Positions 7,119-16,492 of a stretch of 64,000 bases of DNA are shown here, in pieces (the stretch's first letter is position 1; every line of letters starts with the position of its first letter). The notes under the pieces are model-generated. The model saw only the letters and a program-made list of their open reading frames with translations. It did not search any database and was not told where the DNA came from. The position numbers were made by a program, and so were the translations under genes. Origin of the DNA: Peptoniphilus_A harei_B (GTDB lineage Bacteria; Bacillota; Clostridia; Tissierellales; Peptoniphilaceae); NCBI GenBank assembly GCA_032560695.1, contig JAWGHR010000001.1:310001-374000 (forward strand). The letters run 5' to 3'.

Positions 7119-9179
7119 TTATTTATCAGCTTGTCTTTCTTCTATAATTTTATCTGCAATATTTTGTGGAACTTCTTCGTATCTAACAAATTCCATGTTG
7201 AATGTTCCCCTACCTTGAGTAAGTGATCTAAGATCAATTAGGTAAGTGAATAGCTCTGCTTGAGGAGCTTCAGCAATAAGAACTTGAGTGCCATCGTTTT
7301 GTTGGTCCATACCAAGAATCCTTCCACGTCTCTTATTCATGTCGCCCATTACATCGCCAAGATAAGATTCTGGAATTGTAACTTCAACCTTCATAATTGG
7401 TTCAAGAAGAACTGGACTTGCTTCTTGCATACCCTTCTTAAAAGCAAGATTTGCAGCAAGTTTAAAAGACATTTCGTTGGAGTCTACATCGTGGTAAGAT
7501 CCATCATATAAGACAGCCTTAAAGTTTGTAACAGGATAGCCTGCAAGAACTCCCTTTTCCTTAGATTCAATAATTCCCTTTTCAACTGCTGGGAAGTAGT
7601 TCTTAGGAACTGCACCACCAAATACTTCTTCGTCAAATTCAAAATCAGCTTCGCATGGTTCAAATCTAATCCAAACATCACCGTATTGGCCTGCTCCACC
7701 AGATTGTTTCTTATGCTTACCTTGAACACTTGCAGTCTTTCTAATTGTTTCTCTGTAAGGAATTATGAATGGAACAATTTCAACTTCAACTCCATAAGTG
7801 TTCTTTAATTTTTCAAGAATAACATCAAGTTGAACCTTACCTTGACCACCAATAGTCATTTGCTTAGTTTCTGTGTTTCTTTCAATAGTGAATGTTGGGT
7901 CTTCGTCCCTAATTTTCTTAAGAGATTGAGTAAGTTTTTCTTCGTCTCCCTTAGTCTTAGGTTCAATTGCATAATATAAAACTGGAGTTGGGTGTTTTAA
8001 CTTCTTGTATTCAACAGCATGATCTTTATCGCAAAGAGTATCACCAGTTAAAGTTCCAGCAAGTTTTGTTGTTGCTCCAATATCTCCTGCATAAATCTCA
8101 TCAACTTCTATTTGTTCTTTACCTCGCATTACGAAAAGGCCACCAAGTTTTTCAGTTTCGTCATTATTTACATTGTATAAACTTGTGTTTTTATTTAAAA
8201 TACCAGAAATTACCTTAAAGATAGAAATCTTTCCTAGGAATGGATCGGAAACAGTTTTAAATACAACTGCTGCAAAAGGATCCTTTGCTGAAACCTTTCT
8301 TTCTTCACCTTCTTTATATCTAAATCCAAGGTGGGCACGATCATCATCTGGTGCTGGCATGTAGTTAACTATAGTGTTAAGTAAAATATCTATACCTATT
8401 CCCTTTTCACCAGATCCAACAAGTAGTGGAACTGCATCGCCTTCAAGTAGGGCTGTTGTAACTCCTCTTAAAAGGTCTTCTCTTGTGAATTTTTCTCCAG
8501 AGAAATATTTTTCCATAAGAACTTCGTCAGAACCTGCAACTACTTCTGCAATTTCTTCGTACATTCTTTCAGTCGCCTTAACTTGGTCGTGGTTAAGTTC
8601 AGTTTCTTGTGGTGCAGAGTTTACATACTTGTAACCCTTTTGGAAGATTACATCAGTTACACCAACAAAGTTTTCTCCTTCGCCAATAGGTACAGAAAAT
8701 GGAATAACTTTTTTACCAAAGGCAGATTCAAGCTCGTCCATTAGTTTTCTAAAGTTTACATTTTCTCCGTCAATTTTATTTATAAATATAATTCTTGGAA
8801 GTCCAATTTTTTCTGTGTATTTCCAAGTTCTTTCTGTTCCAACTTCGATTCCCTTAGTTGCATCTATAACCATGATTGCAGCTTCACTGGCTCTTAGGGC
8901 ACTGTGAGCTTCTCCAACAAAATCAAGAAATCCAGGAGTATCTATTATGTTTACTTTATAATTTCTCCATTCAACAGGAATAATTGATGTTGCAATTGAT
9001 GTTCCTCTTTCTCTCTCTTCTTTTGAGAAGTCAGAGACTGTATTCTTGCTAGAAACATTTCCAAGTTTTTTTGTAGCTCCACTTTGGAATAACATAGCCT
9101 CTGTTAGGTTAGTCTTTCCGGAGCCAGAATGTCCCACGAGAGCAAGATTTCTTACCTTATCTGTTGTATAAACTTTCAT
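7119..9179 (-). CDS. EF-G-like translational GTPase (FusA2 group)
   Basis: This 686-residue protein has the full elongation factor G layout. G1 is GHSGSGKT (residues 16-23), the switch I region has EERERGTSI, G3 is DTPGF and G4 is NKID, followed by domain 2, domain 3 and the EF-G domain IV/V region (GGAGQYGDVWI, then GDVMGDMNKRRGRI). The N-terminus MKVYTTDKVRNLALVGHSGSGKT marks the EF-G-like paralogue group rather than housekeeping FusA, and no rpsL, rpsG or tuf lies beside it. The precise role of this group is unsettled. It stands alone, with its own promoter (9229-9257) and terminator. Its start has AGGAGGAAAACA upstream. Confidence 0.9.
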   Translation of the reverse strand: MKVYTTDKVRNLALVGHSGSGKTNLTEAMLFQSGATKKLGNVSSKNTVSDFSKEERERGTSIATSIIPVEWRNYKVNIIDTPGFLDFVGEAHSALRASEAAIMVIDATKGIEVGTERTWKYTEKIGLPRIIFINKIDGENVNFRKLMDELESAFGKKVIPFSVPIGEGENFVGVTDVIFQKGYKYVNSAPQETELNHDQVKATERMYEEIAEVVAGSDEVLMEKYFSGEKFTREDLLRGVTTALLEGDAVPLLVGSGEKGIGIDILLNTIVNYMPAPDDDRAHLGFRYKEGEERKVSAKDPFAAVVFKTVSDPFLGKISIFKVISGILNKNTSLYNVNNDETEKLGGLFVMRGKEQIEVDEIYAGDIGATTKLAGTLTGDTLCDKDHAVEYKKLKHPTPVLYYAIEPKTKGDEEKLTQSLKKIRDEDPTFTIERNTETKQMTIGGQGKVQLDVILEKLKNTYGVEVEIVPFIIPYRETIRKTASVQGKHKKQSGGAGQYGDVWIRFEPCEADFEFDEEVFGGAVPKNYFPAVEKGIIESKEKGVLAGYPVTNFKAVLYDGSYHDVDSNEMSFKLAANLAFKKGMQEASPVLLEPIMKVEVTIPESYLGDVMGDMNKRRGRILGMDQQNDGTQVLIAEAPQAELFTYLIDLRSLTQGRGTFNMEFVRYEEVPQNIADKIIEERQADK

Positions 9180-9228
9180 TGTTTTCCTCCTAAATATGTT
9201 AATTTTTTGAAATCGTTTCGATGGATAA

Positions 9229-9257
9229 ATTATAACACAAATTTTAGCATTTGAAAA
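9229..9257 (-). promoter_or_regulatory. Promoter of the EF-G-like gene
   Basis: On the minus strand there is TTTTCA, a 17-base spacer, then a consensus TATAAT, about 50 bases before the start codon. Confidence 0.65.
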
Positions 9258-9329
9258 CTGTGTAAATTTTATCTGTTTAGGGTATTACAATACTATAAAT
9301 ATAATATTATTAATAAATGAGTGGTGTAA

Positions 9330-9977
9330 ATGGATAAATTTTTGAAAAAAGATAATCTTCCCTACATAATAATTGTAGCCTTGCTCTTAATCATTGGATA
9401 TCAGTATTACGATACTCATAATGAAGATGAGGAGACCAAGGAATTTTTAAAAATAAATACTGCTGGCATAGTAGATAATAATAAAAAATCTCTTGAGTCA
9501 TCTTCAAGTGAACTTGCAATAGAAAAAGCTCCCGAAGAAAAGGAAGAGATCATGGTCCACATCTCTGGTGCTGTCAATAAGCCTGGTATACTTAGGCTTG
9601 ATTCAAACAAGCGTGTCGTCGATGCTCTTGATCTTGCTGGAGGCGCAAGAGATGATGCAGACCTGGACAGGATTAACCTTGCAGCGAGGCTTCATGACGA
9701 AGAAAAAATTTATATTCCAAAAGTCGGTGAAATCCAAAATAATATTTCAAGCCTTGTATCAAGTCCCTCATCAAGTAGTCCTTCTTCAAAGATTAATATT
9801 AACTCAGCAGACTTAAGCGAGCTCACAAAGATTCCTGGAGTTGGAGAAAAAACTGCTCAAAAAATTATTGACTACAGGACCAATAATTCTTTCTCTTCTA
9901 TCGAGGACATAAAAAATGTCCCTGGCATTGGGGACAAGAAGTTTGAGGCTATGAAGGACTACATCTCCACTTATTAA
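9330..9977 (+). CDS. comEA: ComEA-like DNA-binding protein (competence/DNA uptake)
   Basis: ComEA is a membrane-anchored receptor that binds incoming double-stranded DNA during transformation. The 215 residues have one N-terminal transmembrane helix (about 12-25), a variable linker, an SLBB domain (about 72-130, VHISGAVNKPGILRL) and a C-terminal helix-hairpin-helix pair (about 150-213) with NINSADLSELTKIPGVGEKT and IKNVPGIGDKKF. No comEC or comEB follows, so it is a lone comEA here. Whether this organism is competent cannot be told from the window. Confidence 0.9.
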   Translation: MDKFLKKDNLPYIIIVALLLIIGYQYYDTHNEDEETKEFLKINTAGIVDNNKKSLESSSSELAIEKAPEEKEEIMVHISGAVNKPGILRLDSNKRVVDALDLAGGARDDADLDRINLAARLHDEEKIYIPKVGEIQNNISSLVSSPSSSSPSSKININSADLSELTKIPGVGEKTAQKIIDYRTNNSFSSIEDIKNVPGIGDKKFEAMKDYISTY

Positions 9978-10064
9978 TTTGTAATTGCTTATAACTTGTT
10001 TCTTTTTAAGGGACTAGTCTTTAGTACATATAATTTTAAAATTTAATATTTTTCATATTCTTCC

Positions 10065-10118
10065 TAAAAAAGCTCAAGAAAAAAGAAGCACCTAAGTGCC
10101 TCTTATCTTGAGCTTTTA
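10065..10118 (-). terminator. Terminator of the two-component/lipoprotein operon
   Basis: On the minus strand AAAAGCTCAAGA and TCTTGAGCTTTTTT pair around an inner GGCACTTAGGTGC hairpin, and a T run follows. It lies directly after the stop of the gene at 10122. Confidence 0.8.
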
Positions 10119-10121
10119 TCT

Positions 10122-10457
10122 TTATCTTTTTCTAGGATTTCTACCGTAGCGATTTTTATCTGAAGTGGCTATGCCTATTATCAAGGCAAATATTAATGAC
10201 ACCAAACCAGATGAAACTCCAACTACAAAGATAATTAAATTGTCTAAGCTGCTTGGATCAAAAAGTTTGTTGATCACAATGAAAAGAGAAATTATTCCAA
10301 CAAATACCAAGGCAAGTCCTGGTAAATATTTTATAAATTTTAAATCTCTTGCAGCAAAGTTTACTATAAAGGTAAGAACAACTCCAATTAATATTGCACC
10401 TAGAGTTAGGAGCAAGTAAGTGGAATTTTCTCCTACTAATTCCATGATTTTATTCAT
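10122..10457 (-). CDS. Small membrane protein of unknown function
   Basis: This 111-residue protein has three strongly hydrophobic segments (about 13-35, 42-62 and 76-98) and a basic tail (KNRYGRNPRKR), which suggests a cytoplasmic C-terminus. I do not recognise the family. ATG at 10457 is chosen over 10469 because AGGTG lies five bases upstream of it. It closes the operon response regulator - sensor kinase - lipoprotein, so it may take part in the same envelope signalling unit. That is inference from position only. Confidence 0.7.
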   Translation of the reverse strand: MNKIMELVGENSTYLLLTLGAILIGVVLTFIVNFAARDLKFIKYLPGLALVFVGIISLFIVINKLFDPSSLDNLIIFVVGVSSGLVSLIFALIIGIATSDKNRYGRNPRKR

Positions 10458-10465
10458 TTTACACC

Positions 10466-11908
10466 TCATTTATTAGATGAAAGTTCATCTTGCCAAATAT
10501 TTGCGTAGCGGCCTGTCGCCCACTCAGTCATAATAGTGGAAGCTTCTTCTCCTATTTCCCTTTCAAAGATAGGGTTTGGAAGAATTTTTCCTTCACTTAT
10601 ATTATATATTCTTAGATAATTATTTTCCAATGTTATTAAAAAATTATTGTCAGGAGATACAAATCCGTCCTTGATTGATGACTTGAAATTTTTTATTGGT
10701 GCCATTGGAATGTTAATTTTATTGTACTTGTTGACCTCATAAGGAAGGACTAGGTTTAAATCAAAATCAGAAAAATTTCCATCTTCTGAGTTTATCCTTC
10801 CCTTTAACTTCCAAAAACCATTGTCCCTATAAATTCCTATGTTGTAAGGATCTTTTTTTAAGGCGTCAATGTTTTTGTCTTCAGTCTCTAAAGTCTTTTC
10901 AGATATAAAATCTTTGAAGCTTAGGGCCTTTTTATCTTCTAAGTTATCGAGATTATAAATCCTAAGACTTCTCTCATTGGTATTCCTGTCTAGACTTTCA
11001 ACGTTAATATAATTATTGGTGATAAAGTTGATTGTTTTTAGTGAATTATCATCTCTTAATTCCTCTGATTCAATTTTTGGAATATCTGGATCTTTTTTAA
11101 GTAGCTTTGTAGTTTTATATTCCTTAGCAATTAATCTATCCGTTATCTCTTCAGCCTTTGATTCCCTTTGTACACTCACTTCGACAAACCTGTCATCTCT
11201 TGGTAAGATTATGTTGTTCATCTCATAGACATTTTCCAATTTCATATCAGAAAACTTTAGATAAAGGGTCTTGTAATTCCATGATGGAATATCTGAATCC
11301 ACCCTAGTCTTAAAACCAATTAAAAATCCCTTATCTCCATTTAAATCAAAAATATTACTTTTTGCCAAGACTTCATCTTTCCTGGCTAAGATAGTGGAGT
11401 TTAAGTCTTCATTTTTAACCTTGTCGTCTACAAGTTTAATCTCAAGAGTAATTCCGTTGTCAAACAAAAGAGCTGTATTCTCGCTAGTCTTTATGACTTC
11501 ATAGTATAAAGAAGAATTGGAATTTGAATCAAAGACATAAGTTGTATAAACATCAGAATCCTCCAGTCCCAAACTCTTATAATCTAGGTTAAACTTTTTA
11601 TACAAGTAGTTAGAAAGTTCAACATACTTAGTCTTGTAAGAAGCATTTTTGATGTAATCATTAGCTAAAAGAACTGAATTGTTACTAAAGTAAAGGTCTT
11701 CTCCAATTATATCCTTGAACCTAAAGTTGTCTTGGTTGACTTTCTTATTGGAAATAAATTTAGTTATTGTCCACTTGCCATAGATGGGAGCTTGACCCAT
11801 GTCCGGTCTCTCAACATTGGTCCCCTGATTAGTATTGGTAAAAAAAGAACAACCAGTGAGAAGGACTAGGGAAATTAGTGAAAAATAAAAAAATATTCTT
11901 TTAATCAT
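10466..11908 (-). CDS. Lipoprotein linked to a two-component system, function unknown
   Basis: The 480-residue protein starts with a signal peptide and a lipobox LLTGC near residues 17-21, so it is a surface lipoprotein. The rest is a charged, beta-rich looking sequence without a domain I can name. It follows the sensor kinase gene with a 7-base overlap, an arrangement reminiscent of walRK-yycH/I where accessory envelope proteins follow the kinase. No homology to YycH is claimed. ATG at 11908 is preferred over an upstream GTG at 11917 because AGGTGA lies five bases upstream. Confidence 0.75.
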   Translation of the reverse strand: MIKRIFFYFSLISLVLLTGCSFFTNTNQGTNVERPDMGQAPIYGKWTITKFISNKKVNQDNFRFKDIIGEDLYFSNNSVLLANDYIKNASYKTKYVELSNYLYKKFNLDYKSLGLEDSDVYTTYVFDSNSNSSLYYEVIKTSENTALLFDNGITLEIKLVDDKVKNEDLNSTILARKDEVLAKSNIFDLNGDKGFLIGFKTRVDSDIPSWNYKTLYLKFSDMKLENVYEMNNIILPRDDRFVEVSVQRESKAEEITDRLIAKEYKTTKLLKKDPDIPKIESEELRDDNSLKTINFITNNYINVESLDRNTNERSLRIYNLDNLEDKKALSFKDFISEKTLETEDKNIDALKKDPYNIGIYRDNGFWKLKGRINSEDGNFSDFDLNLVLPYEVNKYNKINIPMAPIKNFKSSIKDGFVSPDNNFLITLENNYLRIYNISEGKILPNPIFEREIGEEASTIMTEWATGRYANIWQDELSSNK

Positions 11909-13322
11909 TGTTTTCACCTACTTCTTTATCATCTTCGAGAGGCAAGCTAACCTTAACTGTGGTTCCAATATTCTCTTCTGAGAAAATCTCAAGCTTTCCT
12001 TGATGAAGCTTGGTTATTTCATCACTTATAGATAGACCAATACCACTGTGACTCTTGGAGTGCTTGCCCTTGTAGAATTTTTCCTTTACGTGTGCAAGCT
12101 CTTCCTTAGTCATTCCCATTCCATTATCGGAAATCATAATTTGAACTTGGCCATCTTCCTTAAGCATTTGGAACTTAACCCAACCCTTATCTGAAGTAAA
12201 CTTAATGGCATTGTCTAGAAGATTAATTAGTAGCTGCTTAATCCTATTTTCATCAGCGTTAATAAGTATAGATTCCTTTGGAAGCTCTGTTATTAGTTCA
12301 ATATTATTGGACTTGGCACGAGGTCTCATTTGTTTTGATACATCAAGACAAGTTTGAGATATGTCAATTATTTCCTTATCTAGAGTAATCCTTCCAGATA
12401 TATATCTTGAGAAGTCCAAAAGCTCTTCTACCATCTTTGCAAGTCTGTCGGCTTCATTTTCTATTATGTTTAAACCATCTTCCACAAGTTCCTTTTCGTC
12501 TTCCTTAGCATCTTTTAGGACAACCGCCCAGCCCTTTATAGATGTAAGAGGGGTTCTAAGTTCGTGAGAAATTGAAGAGATAAAATCATTTTTAATCCTA
12601 TCTTTATTAATAATTTCATCACTCATGGCGTTTAAGGTCTTGGCAAGCTCACCAATTTCATCATCTTCAAAGACCTTAGCTTTCTCTTCATAATTTCCCT
12701 TTAACATTGTCTTGGCAACTTCTGTGAGTTCAAGTATTGGCCTTACAATAGACTTGGAAATCAGAAGAGAAACCATAGTTGTCACAAGTGCCACAAAAAG
12801 CGTGAAGATAAGTAAGCTTATAAGAGTTTTAAAAATTGCATCCTTAACTTCTTCCATAGAAGATATAAACCTTAAGTATCCAATTGTTTCTCCCTCATTA
12901 TTTTTTATGGGACCTGCAACTGACATGATGGGTTCACCAGTTTGTGACTCTTCTCCACTCCAAGTTTTTATCTCTCCCCTCTCAGCTGCCAAGACATCTG
13001 AAGTTTCTATGGGATTTGATGCCAACCTTCCAATAGAATCTGACAAAAGATTCTTGTCCTTGTCAAGAATTTGAACCTCTGCATTGGTGTTAGATAAGAA
13101 GATATCACTGTCTTCGTAAATTAAATCTTCAATGGACTTGTCGGAGTAATCTCTCCTATATATTTCAAGGGAGACCTCCATCCTCTGGATTAATTCCTTA
13201 GAGATGTTGTTGTAATAGTAGGAGCTAAAAGCAAAAAGCAAGAATATATCTATAATTGAAATTGTAATTAAAATTATTATTAAAAAACTTCTAACAAGTC
13301 TTTTCCCAATTTTATTTTTCAA
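11901..13322 (-). CDS. Membrane sensor histidine kinase
   Basis: This 473-residue kinase has TM1 (about 12-34), an extracytoplasmic sensor region (about 35-163), TM2 (about 164-188), a HAMP domain (about 188-240), a HisKA domain with the phospho-acceptor histidine at residue 253 (ISHELRTPLTS), and a HATPase domain with N box NLLDNAIKF, G1 SDNGMGM and a later G box SGIGLSI. It resembles the PhoR/WalK/ResE class but has no clear PAS domain, which argues against a true WalK. It starts with TTG at 13322, with AGTAGG upstream, eight bases after the regulator gene. Confidence 0.9.
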   Translation of the reverse strand: MKNKIGKRLVRSFLIIILITISIIDIFLLFAFSSYYYNNISKELIQRMEVSLEIYRRDYSDKSIEDLIYEDSDIFLSNTNAEVQILDKDKNLLSDSIGRLASNPIETSDVLAAERGEIKTWSGEESQTGEPIMSVAGPIKNNEGETIGYLRFISSMEEVKDAIFKTLISLLIFTLFVALVTTMVSLLISKSIVRPILELTEVAKTMLKGNYEEKAKVFEDDEIGELAKTLNAMSDEIINKDRIKNDFISSISHELRTPLTSIKGWAVVLKDAKEDEKELVEDGLNIIENEADRLAKMVEELLDFSRYISGRITLDKEIIDISQTCLDVSKQMRPRAKSNNIELITELPKESILINADENRIKQLLINLLDNAIKFTSDKGWVKFQMLKEDGQVQIMISDNGMGMTKEELAHVKEKFYKGKHSKSHSGIGLSISDEITKLHQGKLEIFSEENIGTTVKVSLPLEDDKEVGENND

Positions 13323-13330
13323 TTATAAAC

Positions 13331-14014
13331 CTACTTCCATCTGTAGCCAGTTCCCCAAACAGTTTCAATGTAATCTGGTTTTGCTGGGTTAGTTTCGATT
13401 TTTGACCTAAGTCGTCTTATGTTTACGTCAACAATTTTTGAATCGCCCAAGAAGTCGTCGCCCCAAACTAGTTTTAAAATTTCATTTCTAGTCATAGCCT
13501 TACCAGGGTTTGTCATAAATATTTTTATAATTTGATATTCTGTAGGAGTGAGTTCTAATTCCACATCGTCCTTGTAAAACTTTCTTGAATAAGAATCTAT
13601 TTTAAATGGTGGGTCTGTGATTAAGTTGCTTTCATTTTCTTCCCCAATTTCAAGCCTTCTCTCAATGGATTTTATCCTTAAAGTTAGCTCAGTTGGGTTA
13701 AAAGGCTTAGTCAAATAATCGTCAGTTCCATATTGAAGGCCCATGATCTTGTCATAGTCTTCTGCCTTTGCAGTTAGCATAATGATACCAAGGCTTGGGA
13801 ACTCTCCCCTCAAGATCTTGCAGACTTCAAAACCATCTATGCCTGGCAACATAATATCAAGGACTACAATATCTGGAAGCTCACGTCTAGCAATTTCGAT
13901 TCCCTCTTCTCCACTGCCAGCTTCAAAAATTGTGTAGCCTTCTCTTTCAAGATTTATTTTAACAAATTTTCTTATTGATTCTTCGTCTTCAACGAGCAAG
14001 ACTTTTGTTTTCAA
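13331..14014 (-). CDS. OmpR/PhoB-family response regulator
   Basis: The 227 residues hold a receiver domain (1-118) with the acidic pocket VEDEE and phospho-acceptor aspartate 53 (VLDIMLPGIDG), the conserved T in MLTAKAE and K in YLTKPF, then a winged-helix DNA-binding domain (about 130-227) with the typical NIRRLRSKIE and GTGYRWK end. It starts with TTG and has GAGGTGATATT upstream. It is the first gene of a four-gene operon with the kinase, lipoprotein and membrane protein, and is the probable regulator of envelope genes. Its targets are unknown. Confidence 0.92.
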   Translation of the reverse strand: MKTKVLLVEDEESIRKFVKINLEREGYTIFEAGSGEEGIEIARRELPDIVVLDIMLPGIDGFEVCKILRGEFPSLGIIMLTAKAEDYDKIMGLQYGTDDYLTKPFNPTELTLRIKSIERRLEIGEENESNLITDPPFKIDSYSRKFYKDDVELELTPTEYQIIKIFMTNPGKAMTRNEILKLVWGDDFLGDSKIVDVNIRRLRSKIETNPAKPDYIETVWGTGYRWK

Positions 14015-14040
14015 AATATCACCTCTATCTTGTAATTATA

Positions 14041-14077
14041 AAGAAAATCCACTCCAAATTCAATTGAAGTGGATTTA
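14041..14077 (-). terminator. Probable terminator of guaB
   Basis: On the minus strand AAATCCACTTCAATT and ATTTGGAGTGGATTT form a stem followed by the T-rich TTCTTT. It lies 9 bases after guaB. The T tract is short, so some read-through into the response regulator gene is possible. Confidence 0.55.
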
Positions 14078-14085
14078 TTAATGTC

Positions 14086-15531
14086 TTAATAATAGTTAGG
14101 AGCTTCTCTTGTAATTGTAATATTGTGTGGGTGAGATTCTGTAAGTGAAGCTTGTGTAATCTTAACATACTTAGCAGTAGCTCTAAGAGTTTCAAGGTCC
14201 TTTGCACCAAGATAACCCATAGCAGACTTAACTCCACCAACAAGTTGGAATACAATGTCGCCAACAAGTCCCTTGAAAGGAACTCTACCTTCAACTCCTT
14301 CAGGAACGTATTTAGTTGTACCTGTTTGGAAGTACCTATCAGATGAACCAGCACTCATGGCACCAAGAGAACCCATACCTCTGTAGGCTTTGAATCTTCT
14401 ACCTTCAACAAAGATTTCTTCTCCTGGAGATTCATCAGTTCCTGCGAAAAGTGAACCCATCATAACAACATTACCACCAGCTGCAAGAGCCTTGGCAACA
14501 TCACCTGAGAATTTAATACCACCATCGGCAATTATTGGAATGCCATATTTTTTAGCAGCCCTGTAAGCTTCCATGATAGCAGTAATTTGTGGAACACCAA
14601 TACCAGTTACAACTCTAGTTGTACAAATTGAACCAGGTCCGATACCAATCTTAACACAGTCAGCACCAGCCTTAATTAGGTCTTCTGTACCTTCATAAGT
14701 TGCTACGTTACCTGCAATAAGTTGTAGTTCTGGGAAGGCGTCCTTTATATTTTTTATAGTGTTTAATACGTTTTTAGATTGACCGTGAGCTGTATCAATA
14801 ACAACAACGTCAGCCTTAGCTTTAACAAGGGCTTCAATCCTGTCCATAACGTCATTAGTTGCTCCAACAGCAGCACCAGCTAAAAGTCTTCCTGACTTAT
14901 CTCTTGCTGAGTTTGGATATTGTTCATGCTTTTCAATATCCTTGATTGTGATAAGTCCCTTTAAGACATTGTCCTTATCAACTAGAGGAAGCTTTTCAAT
15001 CTTATATTTCTTTAGAATATTTAGAGCTTGGTCTAAATTAATATCAGGATCTCCCGTAATAAGTTTTTCTGAAGTCATTACATCGCTAATTCTCTTAGAA
15101 AGATCAGTTTCAAATCTTATGTCTCTATTTGTAATGATTCCTTCTAAGACACCTTTTTCTGTAACTACTGGCACACCAGATATTCTGTACCTATCCATAA
15201 GTTCAGAAGCATCTGCAATAGAATGATCCTTAGTTAGTGAAAAAGGATCAGTTATAACTCCATGCTCAGATCTTTTTACCTTGTCTACTTCTAGGGCCTG
15301 TTCTTCAATTGACATATTCTTGTGAATAATACCAATTCCTCCTTCTCTTGCCATGGCGATTGACATCCTGTGTTCTGTAACAGTGTCCATGCCTGCTGAC
15401 ATAAGAGGAATGTTTAGTTTAATCTTTTCCGTTAGATTTGTAGATAGATCAACTTCGTTAGGCAAAATTTCTGATTTTGCTGGCACAAGTAAAATATCGT
15501 CAAATGTTAGTCCTTCTCCAAAAAATTCCAT
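14086..15531 (-). CDS. guaB: IMP dehydrogenase GuaB
   Basis: GuaB oxidises IMP to XMP with NAD+, the committed step of GMP synthesis. The 481 residues have the N-terminal barrel half (FDDILLVPAKS), a pair of CBS domains (about 95-205), the second barrel half with GNVAT and the catalytic loop GPGSICTTR with Cys303, and the flap region around YFQTGTTKYVPEGVEG. The ribosome site is AGGAGGGAAT. It lies 22 bases after cdaR and may be read from the cdaA operon. No purine riboswitch is seen in that short gap. Confidence 0.97.
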   Translation of the reverse strand: MEFFGEGLTFDDILLVPAKSEILPNEVDLSTNLTEKIKLNIPLMSAGMDTVTEHRMSIAMAREGGIGIIHKNMSIEEQALEVDKVKRSEHGVITDPFSLTKDHSIADASELMDRYRISGVPVVTEKGVLEGIITNRDIRFETDLSKRISDVMTSEKLITGDPDINLDQALNILKKYKIEKLPLVDKDNVLKGLITIKDIEKHEQYPNSARDKSGRLLAGAAVGATNDVMDRIEALVKAKADVVVIDTAHGQSKNVLNTIKNIKDAFPELQLIAGNVATYEGTEDLIKAGADCVKIGIGPGSICTTRVVTGIGVPQITAIMEAYRAAKKYGIPIIADGGIKFSGDVAKALAAGGNVVMMGSLFAGTDESPGEEIFVEGRRFKAYRGMGSLGAMSAGSSDRYFQTGTTKYVPEGVEGRVPFKGLVGDIVFQLVGGVKSAMGYLGAKDLETLRATAKYVKITQASLTESHPHNITITREAPNYY

Positions 15532-15553
15532 ATTCCCTCCTGATTATTACACA

Positions 15554-16492
15554 TTAATCTTCTTTTCCTTCAGTTCTCAACCTGAATTCAATACTATCTT
15601 CAACTAATGTAACCTTATCTGGCAAATTCAATTTAACTAAATTATTACCATTTTTATAATTATAAAAATTAATTGGTTTAGTTTCTATGAAGTCGATAGA
15701 ATCAATTACATCAGAATTTCCTCTAATTGTAACAGAAGATGGCTCAATTGAAAAGTCACTTGTCACAATATTTTTATCAGTATTTTCATTAAATTTTAAT
15801 TTAATTGGCACAGTTTTGCTTTTTAATATTGGAAGGTCAACTCTAATAGTAGAAGGAATTACTTCTACTTCCTTAATTATCTTTCCAGCATCATCATAGG
15901 CATAAATCTCTGACTCAAGACTTGTCGTTTCTGTTATATCAGTTAGATCAATATAAGCATCGATTTTATTAATTTTACTTATATAAGTTGAAGGTCCCTT
16001 GACCACAACATCTACTTTTTTATTTAAGTCTCCAAGAGTAAGTCCCTTTTCCAGCTTGTTTAAAAATACAATGTTGGCCTCTTCTTCTTCCTCTAGCACC
16101 TTGTCAATCTTAAAAGGAATCCTTCTTGGTGTGGTGTTAGTAACAGAAATCCCAAGATCGATGTAGGAAACATTTATAGGAACTGAATGTTCTCCCTCAG
16201 TTAACTTGCTCACATCAACCTTGGCAACAATCCCATCTTTTGTTACATTTCTCATGTAAGAATTATAACCCTGGAGTTTAACATCAACGGTAGACTCCTT
16301 AGGAGAAATAATCGTTAGGTCTTTGGCCTTTAGATCAGACAAGCCTTCATAAGAAACCTCTATATTTTTGTAGTTTGTAGAAGTAATAAAGTTTGCTTCA
16401 CCCTTAACATAGGACCATAGAATTATGGCAAAAATCAAGGACATAACTTTTAACATCAAGCTTCTGTCATTTTTAAAATTAATTTTCTTCAT
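15554..16492 (-). CDS. cdaR: CdaR (YbbR-domain) regulator of diadenylate cyclase
   Basis: CdaR is a membrane-anchored protein with extracellular YbbR repeats that binds and modulates CdaA. The ~312 residues start with a basic stretch and one transmembrane helix (SLMLKVMSLIFAIILWSYVKG, about 12-30). Several beta-rich YbbR repeats of ~80 residues follow, for example IEVSYEGLSDLKAKDL and VPIKLKFNENTDKNI. ATG at 16492 with GGTGA upstream is chosen, although an in-frame GTG at 16504 is possible. It overlaps cdaA, as in many Firmicutes. glmM, the usual third partner, is about 8 kb away. Confidence 0.9.
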   Translation of the reverse strand: MKKINFKNDRSLMLKVMSLIFAIILWSYVKGEANFITSTNYKNIEVSYEGLSDLKAKDLTIISPKESTVDVKLQGYNSYMRNVTKDGIVAKVDVSKLTEGEHSVPINVSYIDLGISVTNTTPRRIPFKIDKVLEEEEEANIVFLNKLEKGLTLGDLNKKVDVVVKGPSTYISKINKIDAYIDLTDITETTSLESEIYAYDDAGKIIKEVEVIPSTIRVDLPILKSKTVPIKLKFNENTDKNIVTSDFSIEPSSVTIRGNSDVIDSIDFIETKPINFYNYKNGNNLVKLNLPDKVTLVEDSIEFRLRTEGKED

